From positions 1 through 35,164 of the forward strand of contig DAMCZI010000046.1 of NCBI GenBank assembly GCA_032095175.1: a stretch of 35,164 nt of DNA, read 5' to 3'. A program made the position numbers and the translations under genes. A model generated the notes under the pieces. That model had not been told where the DNA came from, did not search any database, and worked only from the letters and a program-made list of their open reading frames with translations. Shown here piece by piece: positions 23,852 through 32,557 of this stretch. Position 1 is the first letter of the stretch; each line of letters opens with the position of its first letter. Source of the stretch: DAMCZI01 sp032095175. GTDB taxonomy: Bacteria > Bacillota > Clostridia > Clostridiales > Caloramatoraceae.

Positions 23852-24267
23852 TCAGATAATCTATTAATTAAATCAACTAATATACTGTATTCCTCATTAT
23901 TCAATTCTTCTCTTAAGGATTTTTCAAACTTAAGGATACAGTCATATACATTTTTCTGAATGTCTAAGCCCTTTTCCGTAAGTATTATCTTTTTAAGCCT
24001 TGCATCTTCAGAAACACTTACTCTTCTAATATATCCATTCTTCTCCATTAACTTAAGCACACTGGTAACAGAAGAACGCCTTATATTAAGCTCTTCTTCT
24101 ATATCCTTTTGAAATATATCTTTCCTTTGAGATCTATGGTATACAAATCCAATAATCCTGGCTTGAACGCCTGTTACACCAAATTGGGCAGCTTCCTTGC
24201 TTATTCTTCTACCAATCCTATTAGCAAAAGTAGTTACTATTTTTCCAATGTGCACTTCTTTATCCAT
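23836..24267 (-). CDS. MarR family transcriptional regulator
   Basis: A 143-residue MarR winged-helix protein. The helix-turn-helix is around residues 55-85 (QKDIEEELNIRRSSVTSVLK), followed by the family wing EKNGYIRRVSVSEDARLKKIILTEKG (about 83-108). Long helices at both ends make the dimer. The ATG at 24267 is preferred: GGGAG lies 7 bases upstream, whereas a GTG two codons earlier is too close to that site. Identical operators upstream of marR and upstream of the ABC genes indicate that it represses itself and the exporter, probably released by an exported compound. Confidence 0.93.
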   Translation of the reverse strand: MDKEVHIGKIVTTFANRIGRRISKEAAQFGVTGVQARIIGFVYHRSQRKDIFQKDIEEELNIRRSSVTSVLKLMEKNGYIRRVSVSEDARLKKIILTEKGLDIQKNVYDCILKFEKSLREELNNEEYSILVDLINRLSEKIAD

Positions 24268-24287
24268 TTCCACACTCCCACAATTAT

Positions 24288-24332
24288 GTTAGATTTCTAA
24301 CTAATTATAATTTTTATTATTATAATTGTCAA
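24288..24332 (-). promoter_or_regulatory. marR promoter and operator
   Basis: On the minus strand TTGACA (24332-24327), 17 bases and TATAAT (24309-24304) form a perfect consensus promoter. The palindrome GTTAGATTTCTAAC (24288-24301) starts directly after the -10 box, where a bound repressor would block initiation. Confidence 0.9.
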
Positions 24333-24347
24333 TATAATTAGCACACT

Positions 24348-24800
24348 CTATTTTACATATTCAGTGACTAAATCAGTAAAAAGGATACCTTCTAAATGAT
24401 CTATTTCATGGCAGAAGCATTTTGCTAAATCTCCTGTACCTGTTAGGATAATTTCCTCACCATTTTCATTCAAGGCTTTTATTGTTACTTTTGCAGGTCG
24501 TGTTAACTTCCCCCATGTATTTGGAATACTTAGGCATCCTTCTATAACTTCCTGAGTTCCCTCATGCTTAATTATCTCTGGATTAACTAATTTTATGAGT
24601 CCTTGGCCCATATCTATTACAACCAATCGCTTTAATATTCCTACTTGTGGAGCTGCTAATCCTCCACCATTTTCTGTATTATACATCGTGTCCGCCATAT
24701 CATTTAGTATTTGCCTTATTTTATCATCAACCACATCAACAGCTTTACTCTTTTTTCTCAATATTTTATCATCAAAAAGTCTTATTTGCCTTAATGCCAT
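24348..24800 (-). CDS. def: Peptide deformylase
   Basis: A 150-residue type I peptide deformylase, which removes the formyl group from new protein N-termini. All three motifs are intact: GGGLAAPQVG (45-54), EGCLSIP (87-93, metal ligand C89) and HEIDH (131-135, metal ligands and catalytic Glu). It lacks the usual genomic neighbours of the housekeeping enzyme (fmt, priA), so it may be a second copy. Its ATG directly follows the stop of an XRE regulator gene, with GAGGTG as ribosome site inside that gene, so the two are translated together. Extra deformylases are often linked to resistance to natural deformylase inhibitors; that role is inference. Confidence 0.95.
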   Translation of the reverse strand: MALRQIRLFDDKILRKKSKAVDVVDDKIRQILNDMADTMYNTENGGGLAAPQVGILKRLVVIDMGQGLIKLVNPEIIKHEGTQEVIEGCLSIPNTWGKLTRPAKVTIKALNENGEEIILTGTGDLAKCFCHEIDHLEGILFTDLVTEYVK

Positions 24801-25037
24801 TTAAACTACACCTCTACTTTTCTGTGCTCTTGATCTTTTTTCACTTTCTTCAAAAAGAAAAACATCCTCAATAGAACAGTTGAATACTTTGGAAATATCA
24901 TAAGCTAACCATATAGATGGCTCAAACTTTTCTGCTTCAATGGAGTTAATCGCCTGCCTTGATACTCCTACTAATTGTCCTAATTGTTCTTGGGTTAATC
25001 CAAAATGTTCACGTAACTCTTTTAATCTATTTTTCAT
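24801..25037 (-). CDS. XRE-family regulator, YgzD-like
   Basis: A 78-residue protein consisting of one helix-turn-helix domain (MKNRLKELREHFGLTQEQLG, recognition helix near VSRQAINSIEAEK, residues 24-36) and a short charged tail. This size and the SRQAINSIE phrase are typical of small XRE repressors found with membrane or stress genes. The start has a good AGGAG site. It is followed without a gap by peptide deformylase. Two 18-base palindromes flank its promoter, pointing to autorepression and to co-regulation of the deformylase. Confidence 0.92.
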   Translation of the reverse strand: MKNRLKELREHFGLTQEQLGQLVGVSRQAINSIEAEKFEPSIWLAYDISKVFNCSIEDVFLFEESEKRSRAQKSRGVV

Positions 25038-25050
25038 TAAATACCACTCC

Positions 25051-25114
25051 TGTAATGTTAACCTTACATCGCGAATATATCATTATTTTATTTTTATGTC
25101 AAGTTAACCTTACA
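25051..25114 (-). promoter_or_regulatory. Promoter and double operator of the XRE-def unit
   Basis: On the minus strand TTGACA (25102-25097), 17 bases and TATATT (25079-25074) make a near-consensus promoter. Two copies of an 18-base site with GTTAAC at the centre lie at 25051-25068 (TGTAA...TTACA, symmetric except for the two bases flanking GTTAAC) and 25097-25114 (imperfect). One covers the -35 box and the other the start of the transcript. Confidence 0.85.
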
Positions 25115-25142
25115 TAATGAGTAATTAGTAACACATATATAA

Positions 25143-25180
25143 AAAACAGCAGTAATTCTCGTTACTATTACTGCTGTTTT
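25143..25180 (-). terminator. Terminator of the ABC-F gene
   Basis: AAACAGCAGTAAT and ATTACTGCTGTTT arms around a ten-base loop, with a T run on the minus side. It lies about 80 bases after the ABC-F stop codon. Confidence 0.8.
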
Positions 25181-25258
25181 CATATTATGGTTTATGGTAC
25201 TTTATACCTTAAAACGAAAAATATTTCATTCAAAACTGACCCTTTTTATATGCACCTA

Positions 25259-26815
25259 TTATACGATTTTAGTTGTCCATTCCTCACAGTTCCAAACATC
25301 CGTTACAACATCGCTATAAAACTCTGGTTCGTGGCATATTAGTAATATACTTCCCTTGTATTCCTTAAGGGCACGCTTAAGCTCTTCCTTTGCATCAACA
25401 TCCAGGTGGTTTGTTGGCTCGTCTAGTACGAGGAAGTTGGTTTCCTTGTTTATAAGCTTGCAGAGTCGAACCTTTGCCTGCTCTCCACCGCTTAGTACAA
25501 CAATCTTGCTTTCTATATGCTTTGTTGTTAAGCCACACTTTGCAAGTGCTGCACGTATTTCTGCCTGATTAAGGGATTGGAACTCATTCCAAACCTCATC
25601 AATACAGGTATTGTAGTTGGCCTCCTTTATTTCCTGCTCAAAATATCCAAGGTAAAGGTAATCCCCAAGTTCAACACTTCCTGATACAGAAGGTATTTCA
25701 CCTAGTATGCTTCTTAAAAGAGTTGTCTTTCCAAGACCGTTTGCACCAACAAGGGCTACCTTTTGTCCACGCTCCATTGTAAGGTTTAACGGTTTTGAAA
25801 GTGGTTCATCATATCCTATTACAAGATCCTTTGTTTCGAATAGCATCTTTCCTGAAGCCCTTGCTTCCTTAAAATAAAACTCTGGCTTTGGCTTGTCCTT
25901 TGCAAGCTCTATTCTGTCTATCTTATCAAGCTTCTTTTGCCTTGACATTGCCATGTTTCTTGTGGCAACACGTGCCTTATTCCTTGCTATAAAATCCTCA
26001 AGCTCTTCAATTTCCTGCTGCTGTCTTTTATATGCAGCCTCAATCTGCTGCTTTTTAACCTCATAAACCTTCATGAAGTCATCATAGTTTCCTACATAAC
26101 GGTTAAGTTCTTGATTTTCCATGTGATATATAAGGTTAACAACACTATTTAGGAATGGGATGTCATGGGATATCAGTATAAATGCATTTTCATAATCTAA
26201 AAGATATCTCTTCAACCATTCAATATGATTCTCATCAAGGTAGTTAGTTGGCTCATCTAAAAGAAGTATATCAGGCTTTTCAAGAAGAAGCTTTGAAAGC
26301 AGTACCTTAGTTCTCTGTCCACCGCTTAATTCGCAAACATCCTTATCAAGTCCTATATCAGTTAACCCTAAACCACGGGCAACCTCTTCTACCTTTGCAT
26401 CTATTTCATAGAAGTCATTATGGGTTAGCATGTCCTGAATTGTACCTGCATCCTCTAAAAGTTTTTCTAGTTCTTCAGGTGTAACATCTCCCATTTTGCC
26501 ATATATGGCGTTTAACTCTTCTTCCATTTCAAATAAATATTTATATGCATTTTTTAGAACATCCCTTATTGTCATTCCCTTTTCAAGTACAGTATGCTGG
26601 TCAAGATATCCTGCTCTTACGCGCTTTGACCATTCAATCTGTCCATCATCGGGTTCAAGCTTTCCTGTTACTATATTCATGAATGTTGATTTACCTTCTC
26701 CATTTGCTCCTATAAGCCCGATGTGTTCCCCCTTCAAAAGTCTGAAGGAAACATTATTAAAAATAGCTCTATCGCCAAATCCATGGCTCAAGTTTTTTAC
26801 TGTTAAAATGCTCAT
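25259..26815 (-). CDS. ABC-F family ATPase, YkpA/YbiT type
   Basis: A 518-residue protein with two ATPase domains and no membrane helices. Walker A motifs are GANGEGKST (36-44) and GANGLGKTT (about 360-368); signatures are LSGGQ and LSGGE; Walker B motifs are LLDEPTNYLD and VLDEPTNHLD. A charged linker of about 80 residues (KKQQIEAAYKRQQQEIEELE and following) joins the domains. It lacks an antibiotic-resistance-type extended linker. Members act on the ribosome, easing stalled translation. The overall pattern is closest to B. subtilis YkpA and E. coli YbiT. The ATG follows AAAGGAAG. It is transcribed alone. Confidence 0.93.
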   Translation of the reverse strand: MSILTVKNLSHGFGDRAIFNNVSFRLLKGEHIGLIGANGEGKSTFMNIVTGKLEPDDGQIEWSKRVRAGYLDQHTVLEKGMTIRDVLKNAYKYLFEMEEELNAIYGKMGDVTPEELEKLLEDAGTIQDMLTHNDFYEIDAKVEEVARGLGLTDIGLDKDVCELSGGQRTKVLLSKLLLEKPDILLLDEPTNYLDENHIEWLKRYLLDYENAFILISHDIPFLNSVVNLIYHMENQELNRYVGNYDDFMKVYEVKKQQIEAAYKRQQQEIEELEDFIARNKARVATRNMAMSRQKKLDKIDRIELAKDKPKPEFYFKEARASGKMLFETKDLVIGYDEPLSKPLNLTMERGQKVALVGANGLGKTTLLRSILGEIPSVSGSVELGDYLYLGYFEQEIKEANYNTCIDEVWNEFQSLNQAEIRAALAKCGLTTKHIESKIVVLSGGEQAKVRLCKLINKETNFLVLDEPTNHLDVDAKEELKRALKEYKGSILLICHEPEFYSDVVTDVWNCEEWTTKIV

Positions 26816-27116
26816 TCCTTGCTTCCTTTCTAATTATATTTATTATCAAAATTAATTTCGCAAAAAAGACTCACAATAAAGATTATATACAAATGTGCGA
26901 AGCTTTTGAAGTAAAACTTTTATCCAATATAACATATCTCACAAAATATTAGCTTCTTTTACTACACATCCCCCAGCACAAAATGTTTTTTCTTCATAAT
27001 TCGATTATTTTCGTCATTTTGCATAATTGTTCAAATATTTTTATAATTTTTATTTAATTTATATTTAACTTATGTTAAAATCATATCGTACTAAATTTAT
27101 TTTAGGGGGTTACCTA
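26816..27116. other. Divergent promoter region of ABC-F and OPT genes
   Basis: AT-rich, without an open frame. For the plus strand a TAAAAT box (27076-27081) with a weak TTTAAT -35 box at 17 bases is the best promoter candidate. No clear operator was recognised. Confidence 0.4.
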
Positions 27117-29042
27117 ATGACAGAGAAAAAAGGTCTTTCACACACCGCCTATGGTGGAGTTAATGGAGATGATTATGTTCCATTTATTCCAGCAAGCCAG
27201 GCAATGCCTGAAATGACATTCGTTTCAGTTTTACTTGGCTGTCTTTTCGCAATTATATTTAGTGCCGCAAACACTTATCTTGGACTAAAGGTCGGCATGA
27301 CTATTTCTGCAGGAATTCCCGCTGCTATCCTTGCAACAGCACTGTTAAAGGGTATTTTCAAGAGAAACAACATCCTTGAAGCTAACATGGTGCAGAGTAT
27401 TGCAGCAATGGGAGAATCCATAGCAGGTGGAGTTATTTTTACACTTCCAGCTATAATAATATGGGGAATGGATTTAAAGCTTGCTACAATCGTTATTGCA
27501 ACTATACTTGGAGGTCTTCTTGGTGTATTCTTCGTAGTACCTCTTAGAAGATATCTTATAGTTGAAGAGCATGGAAGACTTATCTACCCAGAAGGAATGG
27601 CTGCTGCTGAGGTTCTTGTTACTGGAAGTTCCGGTGGTTCAGGCTTCAAGACAGTTATGGCAGGTCTTTTAAGTGGTGGATTATACAAGTTCCTTTCCGG
27701 TGGATTAGCACTCTGGATGGAAGAACCCGAATGGGTTATTAAGCCAATGCAGGGAACCATATTTGGTATAGATGTTCTTGCATCCCTTGTGGGTGTTGGC
27801 TACATCGTTGGTATTGAAGCTGCAATGTTCATGTTCTCTGGAGCACTTGTTGCATGGCTTGGACTTATACCACTTATTAAATATGTTGGTGCTGGACTTG
27901 CTCAACCGCTTTTCCCATCAGCAGAGCTTATAAGCAATATGGATGCTTGGGCAATCTGGAGTAAGTATATAAGATATGTTGGAGCCGGTGGTGTTGCCGC
28001 AGGAGGTTTCATAAGCCTTGGTAAATCCCTTCCAACAATAATCAGATCCTTTAAATCAGCTATGTCTGGAATTGGCGCAAAAGGTGGACAAACTACTAGA
28101 ACACAAAAGGATATACCAATGACATGGGTTATAGGAGCTGCAATACTTGTATTCCTTCTATCATGGCTTCTACCATGGGTTAATGCAGGAATCATTGGTT
28201 CAATACTTGTTGTATTGTTCTCATTCTTCTTCGCTGTTGTATCAGCTAGAATCGTTGGTATTATAGGTGCTTCAAATAACCCTGTTTCAGGTATGACAAT
28301 TGCAACACTCCTTTTCGTAACATCAATATTAAAATTAACAGGAAATGTTGGCGAAAAAGGAATGGTAACAGCCATAATCGCAGGTGGTATTGTTTGTATT
28401 GCAATATCTGTTGCTGGCGGTTCAGGACAGAGTTTAAAGACAACATATATAGTTGGTGGAACACCTAAACATGTTGAAATAGGAATGTATATTGGTATAG
28501 TTGTAGCATCATCACTAGTTGGACTTGTTGTTCTTATGATGGACAACATCTACGGAATAGGTTCAAAGGCTATTCCTGCTCCACAAGCAACATTGATGTC
28601 AATGGTTGTTAAGGGAGTTATGACAGCACAGCTTCCATGGGCCTTCGTTCTTGTTGGTGCTGTATTTGGAGTTATGTGTGAGCTTATGGGAATACCAGTA
28701 TTAGCCTTTGCACTTGGACTTTACCTTCCAATTCACCTAAGTGCAGGAATCATGGTTGGTGGTATCATAAGATTAGTTGTTGATAAGAAATTCAAGAATA
28801 ACGAAACAGTTCTAAAAGAAAAGACCGAAAAGGGTATACTCCTCTCCTCTGGACTTGTTGCCGGAGATGCTATTATGGGTATAATTATAGCAATATTTGC
28901 CGCCCTTAAGATAAATATTGCATTTGGTAAGAACTTCATGCCTTCTATAACTGGAAACCCAGGAACAGCAGCAATAATAATGCTTCTGTTTGCAATATGG
29001 GCATATAAATTTATCGTAAAAAAGGATAAATTAGAGGCATAA
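27117..29042 (+). CDS. OPT family oligopeptide transporter
   Basis: A 641-residue membrane transporter of the OPT/YSL family, proton-driven carriers of peptides or metal chelates. The opening PEMTFVSVLLGCLFAIIFSAA then NTYLGLKVGMTISAGIPAAI is a family hallmark, and the second half has matching PAPQATLMSMVVKGV. About 14 hydrophobic helices can be traced, with polar loops near 190-200 and 320-335. The ATG at 27117 is favoured by AGGGGG just upstream; an in-frame ATG 45 bases earlier has no ribosome site. A PqqD-like gene follows after a hairpin. The substrate cannot be told; bacterial OPT proteins of this group are thought to move short peptides. Confidence 0.93.
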   Translation: MTEKKGLSHTAYGGVNGDDYVPFIPASQAMPEMTFVSVLLGCLFAIIFSAANTYLGLKVGMTISAGIPAAILATALLKGIFKRNNILEANMVQSIAAMGESIAGGVIFTLPAIIIWGMDLKLATIVIATILGGLLGVFFVVPLRRYLIVEEHGRLIYPEGMAAAEVLVTGSSGGSGFKTVMAGLLSGGLYKFLSGGLALWMEEPEWVIKPMQGTIFGIDVLASLVGVGYIVGIEAAMFMFSGALVAWLGLIPLIKYVGAGLAQPLFPSAELISNMDAWAIWSKYIRYVGAGGVAAGGFISLGKSLPTIIRSFKSAMSGIGAKGGQTTRTQKDIPMTWVIGAAILVFLLSWLLPWVNAGIIGSILVVLFSFFFAVVSARIVGIIGASNNPVSGMTIATLLFVTSILKLTGNVGEKGMVTAIIAGGIVCIAISVAGGSGQSLKTTYIVGGTPKHVEIGMYIGIVVASSLVGLVVLMMDNIYGIGSKAIPAPQATLMSMVVKGVMTAQLPWAFVLVGAVFGVMCELMGIPVLAFALGLYLPIHLSAGIMVGGIIRLVVDKKFKNNETVLKEKTEKGILLSSGLVAGDAIMGIIIAIFAALKINIAFGKNFMPSITGNPGTAAIIMLLFAIWAYKFIVKKDKLEA

Positions 29043-29074
29043 GGGTAAAATAAACTTAATTTTAAAATAAGAAT

Positions 29075-29116
29075 CCCGAAGGTGTATATGCCTTCGGGTT
29101 CCTTAATATATTAAGG
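29075..29116 (+). terminator. Two hairpins between the OPT and PqqD-like genes
   Basis: CCCGAAGG/CCTTCGGG (29075-29098) is followed by TTCCTT and then by a second perfect palindrome, CCTTAATATATTAAGG (29101-29116). The second holds the AAGGA ribosome site of the next gene, so it could hide that site. The first has only a short T run and may allow partial read-through. Confidence 0.6.
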
Positions 29117-29120
29117 AACG

Positions 29121-29516
29121 GTGATAACAATGCTTAACAGAAAAAAGAAAAATAACAGTGATGATAACTTCCTGCTATATATCCCAAAACAAAATCATAC
29201 TGCTTGGGAAACACAAAATGGCAAGATAAAACTTATTTTCTATCACAACAAAGCCATAGAAAGGTTTATAAGATGGCTTGTCAAAAAACCATATGTCAGC
29301 GATGTAGAGCTTGATGAAATGGGATCAGCAGTTTGGCAGCAAATAGACGGAAAACAAACAGTATTCGATATTGGAGAAAAGCTTAAGGAAAAGTATGGTG
29401 AGAAATGTGAACCAGTCTATGATAGACTTATCATGTATCTCCGATACCTAGTGAGAAAAGGCTGGGTTCAACTGGATAGGGGGAATCAAATAAAAAGTCA
29501 AACTAATAACCATTAA
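29121..29516 (+). CDS. PqqD-family protein (RRE-like fold)
   Basis: A 131-residue soluble protein. Residues about 60-120 have the PqqD winged-helix pattern: VELDEMGSAVWQQIDGKQTV, then FDIGEKLKEKYG and a helix ending LVRKGWVQL. PqqD-like folds bind leader peptides of ribosomally made, modified peptides. No precursor peptide or maturation enzyme is near, but the gene directly follows a peptide transporter and probably shares its transcript. The start is not certain: GTG at 29121 is very close to AAGGA, ATG at 29130 rather far. A terminator follows. The role as peptide-binding helper is inferred from the fold. Confidence 0.85.
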   Translation: MITMLNRKKKNNSDDNFLLYIPKQNHTAWETQNGKIKLIFYHNKAIERFIRWLVKKPYVSDVELDEMGSAVWQQIDGKQTVFDIGEKLKEKYGEKCEPVYDRLIMYLRYLVRKGWVQLDRGNQIKSQTNNH

Positions 29517-29523
29517 AGATAAG

Positions 29524-29547
29524 ACTCAGGACATACCTGAGTTTTTC
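29524..29547 (+). terminator. Terminator of the OPT-PqqD unit
   Basis: ACTCAGG (29524-29530), loop ACATA and CCTGAGT (29536-29542), then TTTTTC. Confidence 0.85.
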
Positions 29548-29716
29548 TATTATAATAGAAAAAACAAAATCTATAAATTGTATTAATCCCCCTAAAGATT
29601 TTACATTAGATACTGTGCAATTAATAAATTTAGAAATATGATTTTACACAAATGTTTAAGCCGAGAAATGAAGAATCATTTGCATTAAACATATAAACAA
29701 CGATTCCTCATTTATT

Positions 29717-29725
29717 TGCTATAAT
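29717..29725 (+). promoter_or_regulatory. Extended -10 promoter of the fucosidase gene
   Basis: TGCTATAAT at 29717-29725 is a perfect -10 box with the extended TG. The -35 region is poor. It lies 31 bases before the TTG start. The preceding 170 bases hold no gene. Confidence 0.55.
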
Positions 29726-29755
29726 ATATATATATTATGGATTGGAGGGGTTTTT

Positions 29756-31030
29756 TTGAGCAACACTATTGAATCTAAAAAACATATGAAATGGTTTACC
29801 GATGCAAGGTTTGGAATGTTCATACACTGGGGACTTTATGCAATCCCTGCCAGGGGAGAGTGGCTAAGATCAGAAGAAAAGCTTTCAATAGAAGAATATG
29901 AACCTTTCTTCAAGGAATTTAACCCTGTATACTACAATCCTAAGGAATGGGCAAAAGCAGCAAAAAAGGCTGGTATGAAATACGTGGTAATGACTGCAAA
30001 GCATCATGATGGCTTTTGTCTGTTTGATACTAAGCTTACAGATTACAAGGCAACAAACACTCCTGCAGGAAGAGATTTAATAAAGGAATACATAGAGGCC
30101 TTCAGGGAAGAAGGTATAGCTGTTGGATTGTACTACTCAATTATAGATTGGCATCATGAGGACTACCCTGCATATAATGATAGAATTCATCCAATGAGAG
30201 GAAACGAAGCCTATAAGGATAAAAAACATGATTTTTCAAGATATATAGAGTATTTTCATGGTCAGGTCAAGGAGCTCTTAACCAACTACGGAAAAATAGA
30301 TATAATGTGGTTCGATTTTTCATATGACGATATGACAGGTGAAAAGTGGGAAGCAACCAAGCTTGTTAAAATGATAAGGGAACTGCAGCCTGATATTGTT
30401 ATAGATAACAGACTTGGAGGAAATATAAAATCTGCTAGTCCAGAAATCTATTCCGGGGACTTTGCATCTCCAGAACAGATTATTCCACCTGGTGGAATAA
30501 AAAATGAATTAGACCAATCTATTCCCTGGGAGGCTTGTATTACAATGAACAACCACTGGGGTTATTGCTCTAAGGATAAGGATTTTAAGTCTCCAAAGCA
30601 GTTAATAAGGGCATTGGTTGAATGTGTAAGCAAAAATGGAAACCTTCTTTTAAATGTAGGTCCTAATGCAAAGGGTGAAATACCAGAAGAATCCCTTAAA
30701 ATACTTGATGCAATAGGAAAATGGATGAGGCAAAATGGCGAAAGCATCTATAGCTGTGGTGTATCAGAGTTTTCAAAACCTGAATGGGGAAGGTATTCAC
30801 AAAAGGGTAAAACTCTTTATGCACATATTTATGACAGAGGCATAGGTTCTATAAACTTCAATGGGCTCAAGGGTAAAATATTAGATGCAAGGCTTTTATG
30901 CGACGGGTCAGAAATAAAACTTGATAATTATTGGACAACTTGGGATTACCCTGATGATGCCTTTATAAACTTTGATAGTTCAAAGCTGCCTGATGAAATT
31001 GATACGGTTGTAGCATTAACTCTTAAATAA
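29756..31030 (+). CDS. GH29 alpha-L-fucosidase, cytoplasmic
   Basis: A 424-residue glycoside hydrolase of family 29, which removes alpha-linked L-fucose from sugars. Family motifs include WFTDARFGMFIHWGLYAIPA (about residues 13-32), TAKHHDGFCLF (80-90) and IMWFDFSYDD (183-192), where D187 is the probable nucleophile. The acid/base residue cannot be placed with confidence. A short C-terminal beta domain follows the barrel (about 335-424). No signal peptide is seen, so it would act inside the cell on imported fuco-oligosaccharides. The TTG start follows TGGAGGGG. No sugar transporter or fucose-catabolism gene is nearby. Confidence 0.92.
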   Translation: MSNTIESKKHMKWFTDARFGMFIHWGLYAIPARGEWLRSEEKLSIEEYEPFFKEFNPVYYNPKEWAKAAKKAGMKYVVMTAKHHDGFCLFDTKLTDYKATNTPAGRDLIKEYIEAFREEGIAVGLYYSIIDWHHEDYPAYNDRIHPMRGNEAYKDKKHDFSRYIEYFHGQVKELLTNYGKIDIMWFDFSYDDMTGEKWEATKLVKMIRELQPDIVIDNRLGGNIKSASPEIYSGDFASPEQIIPPGGIKNELDQSIPWEACITMNNHWGYCSKDKDFKSPKQLIRALVECVSKNGNLLLNVGPNAKGEIPEESLKILDAIGKWMRQNGESIYSCGVSEFSKPEWGRYSQKGKTLYAHIYDRGIGSINFNGLKGKILDARLLCDGSEIKLDNYWTTWDYPDDAFINFDSSKLPDEIDTVVALTLK

Positions 31031-31134
31031 TTTGTTTATATATAACGTAGAATTCCTTAGTGCCAGAAGTACGGCAGGTTATAAACCTATCATACTACAA
31101 TTATCCAACTTGCCTCGGACCTAACGTTTTTAAA

Positions 31135-31172
31135 AAAACAGCAGGAAGACTTGATAGTCTTCCTGCTGTTTT
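31135..31172. terminator. Bidirectional terminator between fucosidase and atoE
   Basis: A perfect 16-base stem (AAAACAGCAGGAAGAC and its complement) around a 6-base loop, with A and T runs on both sides, lies between convergent genes. Confidence 0.88.
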
Positions 31173-31231
31173 AACGTATGGAGAATTTAATGGTTGGCAT
31201 TTTAATAGTGCTCTATATTCTAAAGACCTAA

Positions 31232-32557
31232 TTACAACAGGAATAAGAACAGAGAAATTATTATTCCTGAATAGATAAGGTCCATTAGACAATATCCCAT
31301 TATGTCTCTTGCTCCAAGCTTTGCAAGTCCTAATATAGGTAATGCCCAGAATGGCTGTATCATATTTGTCCATGCATCACCCCACGCAAGAGCCATTGCT
31401 GCTTTTCCAAGTGGTACCCCAAGTCTTGGTGCTGCAGCCATAACTATTGGTCCCTGTGCAGCCCACTGGCCGCCGCCTGATGGTATAAATAAATTTATAA
31501 GTCCTGCACTCCAGAAAGTATAAACTGGATAACTCTTTACAGTTGAAACGCTTACAAACCAGTTAGCTATGCTTGATGCAAGCCCTGAATCAACCATTAT
31601 TCCCATAATACCACCGTAGAATGGGAACTGAAGAACGATTCCTCCTGTACCTTTTACTGATTTATCAATTGCTCTTATGTATCTCATAGGAGTCCAGTGT
31701 AACAATATACCAGCAAATAGGAATATCATATTTATTGAATCAAGTGAAAGTTCTCCTCCACCTATGAAGTATTTAATTATGTATGCAAAACCAAGAATGG
31801 CTATTATTATCGAAACAATAGAGCTATTTTCAAGCTTCTGTGCAAATGTTTTTGGTATGAATTTTTCAACAAAACACTCATCATCTGCTGCTTCAAGTGT
31901 ACTTGGATCAAACTCAATAACCTCTTCCTTTTTAGGCATCATTAACATGTTTATAATTGGAAGTGTAAGTATTAAAACTATGGATATAACAAGGTTAAAG
32001 TTTGAGAAAATTGTTTGACTTACAGGTATCCCTGGAAATTTAATTCCCTTAAGTCCACCGCCTGCTTCAACAACCTTTAGTGGTATTGAACCTGAAATAC
32101 CAGCATGCCATACTAAGAATCCTGAGTATGCACTGGCGATTAGAAGTCTGTAATCTACTCCCTTTACCTGTTTTGCAAGTTCATTTGCAAATAAAGCACC
32201 TATAACAAGTCCAAATCCCCAATTAAGCCAGCATGCTACTCCTGATATAAAGGATACAAGAAGTATTGCCTGAGCTGGAGTCTTTGCAATTGATGCTATT
32301 TTCTTCAGCGCCTTGCTTATAACTGGTGCCTGAGCTAAGGCATGTCCAGTTACTAGAACCATGACCATCTGCATTGAAAATCCTAAAAGTCCCCAAAAAC
32401 CCTTTCCCCAATATCCGACTACTTCAAGAGGAGTCTTAGATTGAGTGAAAATTGATAAAAAAAACACAATAATTGTTAAAATGATAGCAAATATGAAGGC
32501 ATCAGGCAAATATTTTTCTACAAGGTTAACAGATGCCCTCGTTAGTTTTTTAAACAT
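31232..32557 (-). CDS. atoE: Short-chain fatty acid transporter, AtoE type
   Basis: A 441-residue membrane protein of the AtoE family, uptake carriers for short-chain fatty acids such as butyrate and acetoacetate. The opening ASVNLVEKYLPDAFIFAIIL, the GVACWLNWGFGLVIGALFAN segment (about residues 105-125), GFLVWHAGISGSIPL and FIPSGGGQWAAQGPI (about 360-375) are characteristic. About ten helices can be counted; the only long polar stretch is 205-235. The start has GGGGGTG upstream. No butyrate or acetoacetate CoA-transferase gene is near, so the exact substrate is inferred. Confidence 0.92.
   Translation of the reverse strand: MFKKLTRASVNLVEKYLPDAFIFAIILTIIVFFLSIFTQSKTPLEVVGYWGKGFWGLLGFSMQMVMVLVTGHALAQAPVISKALKKIASIAKTPAQAILLVSFISGVACWLNWGFGLVIGALFANELAKQVKGVDYRLLIASAYSGFLVWHAGISGSIPLKVVEAGGGLKGIKFPGIPVSQTIFSNFNLVISIVLILTLPIINMLMMPKKEEVIEFDPSTLEAADDECFVEKFIPKTFAQKLENSSIVSIIIAILGFAYIIKYFIGGGELSLDSINMIFLFAGILLHWTPMRYIRAIDKSVKGTGGIVLQFPFYGGIMGIMVDSGLASSIANWFVSVSTVKSYPVYTFWSAGLINLFIPSGGGQWAAQGPIVMAAAPRLGVPLGKAAMALAWGDAWTNMIQPFWALPILGLAKLGARDIMGYCLMDLIYSGIIISLFLFLL

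Noticed and set aside
27902..28549. A long minus-strand open frame inside the OPT gene.
   Set aside because: It is the antisense shadow of a strongly supported membrane protein, with proline/isoleucine-rich composition typical of such shadows.
31060..31278. A 72-codon plus-strand frame after the fucosidase gene.
   Set aside because: It runs through a perfect bidirectional terminator and into the end of atoE on the other strand; no ribosome site.
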